In this document: positions 1 to 5,383 of the stretch, one piece after another | Numbering within the stretch: the stretch's first letter is position 1 | Layout of the letters: the number at the start of each line of letters is the position of its first letter | From: JBNJGT01 sp051819765 | GTDB lineage: Archaea > Nanobdellota > Nanobdellia > Woesearchaeales > JACJVW01 | DNA: 10,571 nucleotides | Assembly: GCA_051819765.1 (NCBI GenBank) | Contig: JBNJGT010000054.1 | Coordinates: forward strand, 1 to 10,571 | Reading direction: 5' to 3' | Notes under the pieces: model-generated | Told to the model about the DNA's origin: nothing | The model's input: the letters and a program-made list of their open reading frames with translations, nothing else | The model's database searches: none | Made by a program: the position numbers and the translations under genes

Positions 1-585
1 GATCTTGAGGTGCCAGGTTTTCGGGTTGTCATGCCTTACATCTCTGGCGCTCCATACCGGGACAAACGGCCTGTCACATTGGATGATCATGTCTCCTTGC
101 TCAGGAAGTTCTGCCTTGCCACTCATACCTCTTCTGAGTACCTTGTTGGGCATTCGTGGGGTGCAAGCATTGCCTTGGCATATGCTGCACGCTACGGGGG
201 GCAGGTCTATGCCGCAGATCCTGCAATCCCTATTAAACGGGGCTTGCTTTCCCATTGCTTGCGTTATACGCTTGAGATTCTCTCTGACGCTATGCATGGG
301 AGGGAAGATATTGGTGGTATCACACGGTATCTTACGGATATCTGCACTGATATTGGTGTTTTTCAGAAGCAGGCTCGGGCTATACAGTCTGTATCATTTT
401 CAGGTAACCTAGGTGGTCTGATGGCTTATGGTTCAGCGGATCGTCTCTATAATCCTCGGGATTATGAAGCTTTTGCTGCAGCGCATGGACTTGAGATCGA
501 ACGCGTTAATGGTGGTCATAACTGGTTCTTGAATCAGCCAGGGGTGGCACGGGATCGGGTTACCCGGTTTTTGACCAGCTCTTGA
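1..585 (+). CDS. Alpha/beta hydrolase, 3' part (5' end cut by window)
   Basis: The reading frame is open from base 1 and ends at TGA 583-585, giving 194 visible residues; the true start lies upstream. The fold is that of an alpha/beta hydrolase. The nucleophile elbow VGHSWGAS places the catalytic Ser at visible residue 52. The acid is probably Asp147 in the segment YGSADRLYNP, which has the usual strand-turn-Asp form, and the base is His173 in NGGHNW near the C-terminus. The stretch between about residues 75 and 135 would be the cap or lid. No membrane segment is visible. The substrate cannot be told from the sequence; esterase, lipase or haloperoxidase-like enzymes share this layout. The GTG at 10 should not be taken as the start, because it would cut into the early beta-strand core and the frame continues upstream of it. 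It converges with the transporter gene at 859. Confidence 0.85.
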   Translation, partial: DLEVPGFRVVMPYISGAPYRDKRPVTLDDHVSLLRKFCLATHTSSEYLVGHSWGASIALAYAARYGGQVYAADPAIPIKRGLLSHCLRYTLEILSDAMHGREDIGGITRYLTDICTDIGVFQKQARAIQSVSFSGNLGGLMAYGSADRLYNPRDYEAFAAAHGLEIERVNGGHNWFLNQPGVARDRVTRFLTSS

Positions 586-858
586 ATTTCGTTGATACTG
601 GAAATTTTTATCGCTGGCTGCAATCCAGTGCTCTGCAGGAACTGCTAAGGCTACGAGTTGATCAGGGCGCTTTTTGCAATTTATTCTTTGTAAAGGACTT
701 AGTTCTATTCGTGGTATCTTTTGCATCATTTGCTTGGTCTATTCTCTTTGTTGCCTGAAGTCAGCAATGCGCAATTCAGAAACCTGAATCTTTGATATTG
801 TACTCATTTGTACAGATGGTTTTCACCGGATGGTTTCAGAAAACTTTGGACCGCAGGC
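586..858. other. Convergent intergenic gap with hairpin-forming repeats
   Basis: This 273-bp gap separates the stop of the hydrolase (+) from the stop of the transporter (-). I see no credible gene in it. It holds several T-rich runs on the plus strand and at least four perfect inverted repeats: ACTGGA/TCCAGT (597-602/624-629), ATTCAG/CTGAAT (774-779/784-789), TGTAC/GTACA (799-803/810-814) and GTTTTC/GAAAAC (819-824/839-844). As both genes end here, a termination or RNA 3'-end processing zone is the simplest reading; this is inference. Confidence 0.5.
774..844. repeat. Three tandem perfect inverted repeats after the transporter stop
   Basis: Within 71 bp lie three perfect hairpin arms: 774-779 with 784-789 (6-bp stem, 4-nt loop), 799-803 with 810-814 (5-bp stem, 6-nt loop) and 819-824 with 839-844 (6-bp stem, 14-nt loop). 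The last begins 14 nt after the transporter stop codon, read on the minus strand. Neither strand has a long U tract directly after a stem, so a bacterial-type intrinsic terminator is not supported. A direct repeat GATGGTTT (815-822, 829-836) overlaps the third hairpin. Confidence 0.5.
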
Positions 859-1749
859 TCAACTGGGCTTATGAAGGCCTGAGCTGAACTTGTCTTTGAG
901 GAGCATTTCGAGGAAAAGGATGTAGGCTGGGACCAGCATGGCATTGATGGCAAGCGGCAAGGTGGATTCAATCCCAAAGAGCATGAGGGCGATTGCCATG
1001 GCTGCGCCGCCATTCTTGAAGGTAGCAAAAAGGATGTAGATGACATCCTTTTCGTAACTGATGCGCTGTTTCAGGGCGATGTATGTCACTGTTCCGATGC
1101 CGAACTTGAGGATGGAGAGGACAAGAACGAGCATCGTGACGGTTCGCAAGTCCTGGAGGATGGCTTCCTTGTTGACGCCGATGATGATGAAGAAGGATAT
1201 GCTGTAGAGCACGGTTATGATGAGCTTGTTGGCGTTCTCGTTGAGGTGCTGTTTCTCGAGTTTTCTGATGATGCGTGAGAGACCGAGTGGTATGATGAGG
1301 ACCATGCAGAGCACCTTGAGGAGCTCTAAGGGGTTGATTACCTCCTGGAAGAGGATGAGGCTGACTATGGGTACATAGACGAGGGCGATCATGTAGGCAA
1401 TGAACTCTGCTATGAAACTTGTCTTTGCATCTCCTTTGAGCATGTAGCTTAGGGGTATTATCCCTACAGCAGGAGGCATGATGCCAAGCAACCAGATCGT
1501 GTTTCGATAGTCGGTGTTCTTGATGAAGATGAATGCCAAGAGGATGTATAGCCCTGAAAGAAGGACATAGTTTGTGAGGATAAGGTTTCTGACGGTGTGA
1601 GGATTGTCCCTGAAATGGGAAAATTCAAGATCCTTTGTGGAGAGGGTCATCATGAGAATCAGGATCGGGATGAGATAGGGTTTCAATGCATGGGAGAACT
1701 GTGGGAAAAAAAATGCTGCAATTATCGCAATAAAATAAAGATACTTCAT
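859..1749 (-). CDS. Bile acid:sodium symporter family (BASS/SLC10-like) membrane transporter
   Basis: The protein has 296 residues and about nine or ten hydrophobic segments. It fits the BASS superfamily (bile acid/Na+ symporters, ACR3-like carriers). The segment MPPAVGIIPLSYMLKGDAK (residues 91-109) matches the family's Pro-rich broken helix followed by a Gly-Asp turn. The C-terminal repeat carries FATFKNGGAAMAIAL (241-255), the family's (R/K)N motif in its second crossing helix. The N-terminal Met-Lys and long hydrophobic helix are a membrane anchor, not a clear cleaved signal. Its ATG overlaps the lysS stop in ATGA (1746-1749), so translation is probably coupled to lysS and no separate promoter is visible. 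The substrate is unknown: organic anions, pantoate-like acids and arsenite are all carried in this superfamily. The link with lysS makes lysine-related transport conceivable but nothing in the sequence shows it. Confidence 0.8.
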   Translation of the reverse strand: MKYLYFIAIIAAFFFPQFSHALKPYLIPILILMMTLSTKDLEFSHFRDNPHTVRNLILTNYVLLSGLYILLAFIFIKNTDYRNTIWLLGIMPPAVGIIPLSYMLKGDAKTSFIAEFIAYMIALVYVPIVSLILFQEVINPLELLKVLCMVLIIPLGLSRIIRKLEKQHLNENANKLIITVLYSISFFIIIGVNKEAILQDLRTVTMLVLVLSILKFGIGTVTYIALKQRISYEKDVIYILFATFKNGGAAMAIALMLFGIESTLPLAINAMLVPAYILFLEMLLKDKFSSGLHKPS

Positions 1750-3197
1750 TCTCGTGGTTTCATGGTCGGAAAGAAGATCACGTCCCTGATCCCTTCACAG
1801 CCTGTAAGAACGATCATCATTCGGTCGATCCCTATGCCATTACCCCCAGTGGGGGGCATGCCTGTCTCAAGCGCCTCAACAAACTCAGTGTCCATGGGAT
1901 GGGCTTCCTCGTCGCCACCGCGGCCTTTCTCCTCCTGTGCCCTGAAGGTCTCCATCTGCTGGAGGGGGTCGTTGAGCTCGGAGTACATGTTGGCAAGCTC
2001 CATCCCGAGTGCTATGGGCTCGCACTGCTCATTATACTTTGGGTCTTTGCGGTGGCGCTTGCACAGCGGAGTGCCTTCTTTTGGCCTGTCATAGACATGG
2101 GTGGGCTGGATTATCTTATCCTCAACAAGCTCGTCGAAGATCTCAATCACCAGGTCTCCCCATGAAAATGATTCCCTGACCTCGACCTTGTGCTTTTCGC
2201 AGAATTCTGCCAGTTGCTCGCGGTCCATCTCCTCGATGTCGATGTCAAGGTACTCCTTGATCGCTTCACGGGTGGTGAGGCGGTTCCAGGGCGCTTTGAA
2301 GTCAACCACCACCTCTTTTCCATCGATTATGTGTGTCACTTTGGTTGTGCCGTGCATGGCCATGCAGGCCTCTTCATAGAGCTCCTCGGTGAGCTTCATC
2401 ATGTCGTTGTAGTCTGAGTAGGCCTCGTAGAGCTCAAGCATGGTGAACTCGGGGTTGTGGGAATGGTCAACGCCTTCGTTCCTGAAATTCTTGCAGATGG
2501 TGAAGACCTTCTCATAGCCTCCGATGATGAGGCGTTTGAGGTAGAGTTCTGGTGATATTGAGAGGTAAAGGTCCATGTCCCAGGCATTGATGTGTGTCTT
2601 GAAGGGCCGCGCGTTGGCTCCTCCGTACTGGGTCTGGAGAAGCGGTGTTTCCACTTCCATGAAGCCCTTCTTATGGAGATAATCCCGGATGCCTTTGACC
2701 ATGAGGCTTCGCTTGATGAAGAGGTTGCGTACCTCCTGGTTCATGATGAGGTCCAGGTGCCGTTTCCTGAACCTGAGTTCCTTGTCTTTGAGTCCGTGAT
2801 ATTTTTCCGGCAATGGGCGGATTGATTTGCAGAGGATGGTGAATTCTTTCGTATAGATTGAGATCTCGCCCATCTTTGTCTTGAAGAGGGTGCCTTTGAC
2901 ACCGATGAAGTCACCGCTTTCAAGCTTTTTTATTAGGTCGTAGTTCTCCACGTCCTGTGATCGCAGGTAAACCTGAATCTTTGCAGTCTCATCCTGGATG
3001 TGGATAAAGGTTGCTTTACCCATGCGACGCATGTTCATGATGCGGCCAGCAATGCTTACTTCTTTCCCTTCTTCGTAATTGTCAAGCAGCTCCTTTGCGT
3101 CATGTGTCTTATCATAGGTGTATGGGAAGGGGTCTGTCTTTTCTTTTAGTTCCTGCAGTTTCCTGATGCGCTCTGTGATGAGCTGGTTCTCTTCCAT
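1746..3197 (-). CDS. lysS: Lysyl-tRNA synthetase, class II
   Basis: This enzyme charges tRNA-Lys with lysine using ATP in the cytoplasm. Residue numbers here count from the ATG at 3197 (483 aa). An N-terminal anticodon-binding OB fold spans about residues 45-125 (VSIAGRIMNMRRMGKATFIHIQDE). The class II catalytic core follows: motif 1 ends in GFMEVETPLL (178-187), motif 2 is FRNEGVDHSHNPEFTMLELY (238-257) and motif 3 is GNGIGIDRM (452-460). Length and C-terminal PTMKP ending match the family. An in-frame ATG lies seven codons upstream at 3218, but the TATA box TTTATA starts 33 nt before the 3197 ATG and only 12 nt before 3218. Transcription should begin around 3197-3201, so 3218 would not be in the mRNA. 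Product residues then begin MEENQLITERIRKLQEL, as in many LysRS. Many archaea use the class I enzyme instead, so class II is informative for lineage. Confidence 0.95.
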   Translation of the reverse strand: MEENQLITERIRKLQELKEKTDPFPYTYDKTHDAKELLDNYEEGKEVSIAGRIMNMRRMGKATFIHIQDETAKIQVYLRSQDVENYDLIKKLESGDFIGVKGTLFKTKMGEISIYTKEFTILCKSIRPLPEKYHGLKDKELRFRKRHLDLIMNQEVRNLFIKRSLMVKGIRDYLHKKGFMEVETPLLQTQYGGANARPFKTHINAWDMDLYLSISPELYLKRLIIGGYEKVFTICKNFRNEGVDHSHNPEFTMLELYEAYSDYNDMMKLTEELYEEACMAMHGTTKVTHIIDGKEVVVDFKAPWNRLTTREAIKEYLDIDIEEMDREQLAEFCEKHKVEVRESFSWGDLVIEIFDELVEDKIIQPTHVYDRPKEGTPLCKRHRKDPKYNEQCEPIALGMELANMYSELNDPLQQMETFRAQEEKGRGGDEEAHPMDTEFVEALETGMPPTGGNGIGIDRMMIVLTGCEGIRDVIFFPTMKPRE

Positions 3198-3222
3198 TGT
3201 GACGGGATGTGAGGTCATGTTT

Positions 3223-3230
3223 TTTATAAA
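3223..3230 (-). promoter_or_regulatory. TATA box of lysS
   Basis: On the minus strand this reads TTTATAAA inside an A/T run. Its first T (3230) lies exactly 33 nt before the A of the ATG at 3197, the same distance as at the 3309 gene and at cheR. This predicts a leaderless or nearly leaderless lysS mRNA. Confidence 0.75.
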
Positions 3231-3275
3231 TTTTTAGGTGCCGTGTGGGGACGACGCATACGAAAACATAACTTT

Positions 3276-3283
3276 TTTATATG
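3276..3283 (+). promoter_or_regulatory. TATA box of the 91-residue gene
   Basis: TTTATATG, within a run of six T residues, has its first T 33 nt before the ATG at 3309. No ribosome binding site of typical spacing is needed for a leaderless message. It is back to back with the lysS TATA box, the two boxes being about 45 bp apart, so the 90-bp gap is a divergent promoter region. Confidence 0.7.
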
Positions 3284-3308
3284 GGTGGAGGTTAAAAGAT
3301 GGTAAGGC

Positions 3309-3584
3309 ATGGCAAGCGAAAGTGTAGCAACCCTGGAAGATGGACGAGAAGTGAATATCTCGGTTGAAGAGGATGGTGGATTCATCAGTTCAATCACGCT
3401 TGAGGGTCCGAATTTTGTATTACCAGAGGATCAGAAGCCGCAACTAGAGAAATCACTTATTTATGTGCAGTTGAATCCGGTGGCATTGTATACACGTATC
3501 CGCTTTTTCATGCTGAAGAACCAGGTGACATTTGATGGCATTGACTGCAACACTCTTGCCGAGGCCATCAGTAAAGCGTCATAG
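3309..3584 (+). CDS. Unknown small acidic protein upstream of the chemotaxis operon
   Basis: This 91-residue protein is not one I recognise. It has no signal peptide, no membrane helix and no metal-binding cluster. It is acidic (about 14 Asp/Glu against 7 Lys/Arg). The first half looks beta-rich, with short strands such as REVNISVEED and FISSITLEG. The middle (about 44-70) is more hydrophobic and could pair helix and strand. The end has FDGIDCNTLAEAISKA, likely a strand, turn and amphipathic helix. Evidence that it is a real gene: its own TATA box at the same 33-nt spacing as lysS and cheR, an ATG start, and no competing frame. It ends 57 bp before cheY, and its TAG stop overlaps the upstream part of the cheY promoter. 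A chemotaxis accessory role is possible by position only; it is too short and unlike CheW or CheF. Confidence 0.75.
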   Translation: MASESVATLEDGREVNISVEEDGGFISSITLEGPNFVLPEDQKPQLEKSLIYVQLNPVALYTRIRFFMLKNQVTFDGIDCNTLAEAISKAS

Positions 3585-3597
3585 AAACATTTAAATA
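3583..3597 (+). promoter_or_regulatory. BRE/TATA promoter of the cheY operon
   Basis: AGAAACATTTAAATA has a purine-rich BRE-like part followed by the TATA box TTTAAATA (3590-3597). The first T is 52 nt before the GTG at 3642, so transcription should start near 3620 and leave a leader of about 20 nt that carries the ribosome binding site. The first 11 bases are identical to the cheR promoter on the other strand. Confidence 0.7.
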
Positions 3598-3601
3598 GTC
3601 T

Positions 3602-3620
3602 GCTAATCACGGTTAGCTAA
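3602..3620. promoter_or_regulatory. Inverted repeat at the cheY transcription start
   Basis: GCTAA (3602-3606) and TTAGC (3613-3617) form a perfect 5-bp inverted repeat with a 6-nt spacer. The overlapping TTAGCTAA (3613-3620) is an 8-bp palindrome. Both lie between the TATA box and the Shine-Dalgarno, over the predicted transcription start, a position suited to a repressor. Short A/T-rich repeats also arise by chance. Confidence 0.3.
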
Positions 3621-3626
3621 TTAAAC

Positions 3627-3635
3627 AGGAGGTGA
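3627..3635 (+). promoter_or_regulatory. Perfect Shine-Dalgarno of cheY
   Basis: AGGAGGTGA matches the full 16S rRNA 3'-end complement and lies 6 nt before a GTG start. It fixes 3642 as the cheY start and contrasts with the leaderless starts nearby. Confidence 0.85.
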
Positions 3636-3641
3636 GCTTAA

Positions 3642-4007
3642 GTGACAAAGGTATTGGTTGTCGACGATTCATCCTTTATGCGTACTATGATTAAGAACAT
3701 TGTTAAGCAGAAAAGTGCAGAAGTCATAGAAGCAAGCAACGCGGATGAGGCAATCGAGAAGTATAAGCAGGAAAAACCAGGGATTGTCTTTATGGACATC
3801 ATCATGGAGGGAAAGACCGGCCTAGACGCGCTGAAGGCAATAAAGGAGTTTGATTCGAATGCAGTTGTTGTCATGTGTACTTCGATTGGCGGACAGGAGC
3901 ATGTCATCAAGGAAGCTGTTGATTACGGAGCGGCAGATTTCATGACAAAACCGTTCAAGCAGCAGGAGATCTTTAGTGTTCTTGAGAAGTATGGACAGAA
4001 TCAATGA
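3642..4007 (+). CDS. cheY: Chemotaxis response regulator CheY
   Basis: CheY is a single receiver domain of 121 residues that carries phosphate from CheA to the motor; in archaea it acts on the archaellum through the adaptor CheF. The acidic pocket is Asp8-Asp9 (VVDDSSFMR), the phosphorylated residue is Asp52 (VFMDIIM), the switch residue is Thr80 (VMCTS) and the conserved Lys is Lys103 (MTKPF). All key residues are present and no output domain follows. The start is GTG, chosen by the perfect Shine-Dalgarno upstream and by the receiver's first beta strand starting at once. It is the first gene of the operon, and its stop overlaps the cheB start in ATGA (4004-4007). It differs from the cheB receiver but both should take phosphate from the same kinase. 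Confidence 0.95.
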   Translation: MTKVLVVDDSSFMRTMIKNIVKQKSAEVIEASNADEAIEKYKQEKPGIVFMDIIMEGKTGLDALKAIKEFDSNAVVVMCTSIGGQEHVIKEAVDYGAADFMTKPFKQQEIFSVLEKYGQNQ

Positions 4008-5026
4008 AAATGATTCGTGTTATTGTCACTGATGATTCTGCTTTCATGTGCAAGTTATTGTCAGATATCATTAATTCTGACCCTGAGCTTGAGGTTGTCG
4101 CAACAGCGCGTGATGGCAAGGAATTGCTTGAAAAGATAGGGACGCATAAGCCTGACCTCATTACCCTTGACATCAGTATGCCTGTCATGGATGGTATCAC
4201 TGCGCTCAAGGAGATCATGAGTAAGAACCCACTTCCTGTTATCATGATCAGTTCTTTGGCAGATGAAGAGAATACCTTCACCTGCCTTGAATTGGGAGCG
4301 GTTGATTTTATACCCAAGACTTCTGGCATCATATCCATCGATATGAATAAGAAAAAGGATATCATCATCAGTAAGATCAAGGCTGCATTCTCTGCCCGTG
4401 TTGATTCAACCATCACTGAGCAGACAGTTGATGAATCCCACAGCTATTCGGGCAAGTATGATCAGATCCTTTGCGTGGGCGCTTCTACTGGCGGTCCGAA
4501 AGCAATTGAATCGGTGCTGCAGGGTTTACCTGAGGATTTCCCTCTTCCCACTATCATTGTCCAGCATCTTCCTGAAGAATTTACGCTTCCCTTTGCCAAG
4601 CGGCTTGACCGGCTTTCCTCCCTGAAGGTGAAGGAAGCTGAAGATCGTGAAATGATCAAGTGTGGCGTGGTGTATATTGCGCCAGGGGATTTTCATCTGG
4701 AGCTTAGACAGAGCAAGGATGGGGCTGTTATCCACCTGCAAAAGGAGGAGCGCGTTGAAGGAGTGCGGCCAAGCATTGATGTGATGATGAGATCCGCGGC
4801 CCAGGTCTATGGTGATAAGGTGATTGGAGTCATACTCACCGGAATGGGAAAGGATGGCACCGAGGGTCTGAGGGCAATCAAGGATAAGCAGGGTGTCACC
4901 ATCGTTCAGGATGAGACCACAAGTATCGTGCCGGGGATGCCCCGCTCTGCTGTCAAAGCTGGAGTTGCCGATAAGGTAGTCCCTCTCTCGAGTATCGCAA
5001 AAGAAGTACTCAAATGTATAAAATGA
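4004..5026 (+). CDS. cheB: Chemotaxis methylesterase/glutamine deamidase CheB
   Basis: CheB removes methyl groups from receptor glutamates and can deamidate glutamines; phosphorylation by CheA activates it. Residues 1-120 form a receiver domain with Asp10-Asp11, phosphosite Asp56 (TLDISMP) and Lys105 (FIPKTSG). A linker of about 30 residues leads to the catalytic domain (about 152-340). The Ser-His-Asp triad is complete: Ser161 in GASTGGP, His188 in VQHLPEEF and Asp284 in GMGKDGTEG. At 340 residues it is a full-length two-domain enzyme. The start at 4004 overlaps the cheY stop; an in-frame ATG at 4010 (Met3) is an alternative. The 3' end overlaps hpt. No strong ribosome binding site is visible, which fits translational coupling. 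Confidence 0.96.
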   Translation: MKMIRVIVTDDSAFMCKLLSDIINSDPELEVVATARDGKELLEKIGTHKPDLITLDISMPVMDGITALKEIMSKNPLPVIMISSLADEENTFTCLELGAVDFIPKTSGIISIDMNKKKDIIISKIKAAFSARVDSTITEQTVDESHSYSGKYDQILCVGASTGGPKAIESVLQGLPEDFPLPTIIVQHLPEEFTLPFAKRLDRLSSLKVKEAEDREMIKCGVVYIAPGDFHLELRQSKDGAVIHLQKEERVEGVRPSIDVMMRSAAQVYGDKVIGVILTGMGKDGTEGLRAIKDKQGVTIVQDETTSIVPGMPRSAVKAGVADKVVPLSSIAKEVLKCIK

Positions 5027-5382
5027 ATGAAGAATATTTAAGCATATTTCTGGAAGAGACCCAGGATAGTCTTGATACCCTCAAGCGGGTTGATGAGCTA
5101 GGGGCTGCAGGAGAGTTTGAGCAGTTGCGGCGGAGTGCTCATACCCTGAAAGGTAATGCAGCGCTTCTTGGGTTTCATCAGACAAGCCAACTGAGTCGGT
5201 GCCTGGAATTCACATTCAAACAGATAATCAATAATGATACGGCGTTGGATGCAGTATCAGATCTTCTGAAGGATACAATATTCAAGCTTGAGAAAGAGAT
5301 ATCCTTTATACAGGAGCATAAGCAGGAAAGCGGAACTCTGGGTGCCGCAATCGATCAGTTCACGTTCATAAAAGAGGTTTAG
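5023..5382 (+). CDS. Free-standing histidine phosphotransfer (Hpt) protein
   Basis: The protein consists of one Hpt domain and little else (119 residues). The signature SAHTLKGNAALLGF puts the phosphorylatable His at residue 40, followed by the expected Lys43 and Gly44. It resembles the P1 domain of the adjacent CheA (SCHTLKGNSAMMGY), including an 11-base identity CATACCCTGAA at the two active sites. There is no kinase, dimerisation or CheW-like domain, so it cannot phosphorylate itself; it would relay phosphate between CheA and CheY/CheB or hold it as a sink. I chose the ATG at 5023 because it gives the ATGA overlap with cheB (5023-5026) seen also at cheY/cheB and lysS/transporter. An in-frame ATG at 5014 would add three residues. 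It ends 1 nt before cheA. Confidence 0.88.
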   Translation: MNEEYLSIFLEETQDSLDTLKRVDELGAAGEFEQLRRSAHTLKGNAALLGFHQTSQLSRCLEFTFKQIINNDTALDAVSDLLKDTIFKLEKEISFIQEHKQESGTLGAAIDQFTFIKEV

Positions 5383-5383
5383 C

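Noticed and set aside
10..12. GTG at 10 as start of the hydrolase
   Set aside because: The frame is open to base 1 and the protein lacks the first part of the fold, so the gene is cut by the window edge.
433..729. Open frame of 98 codons on the minus strand
   Set aside because: It mostly lies antisense to the hydrolase 3' end, has no promoter or ribosome binding site I can see, and its protein has no recognisable features.
5014..5022. ATG at 5014 as the hpt start
   Set aside because: It is possible, but the ATG at 5023 forms the same ATGA overlap as two other gene junctions here and gives a better start before the first helix.
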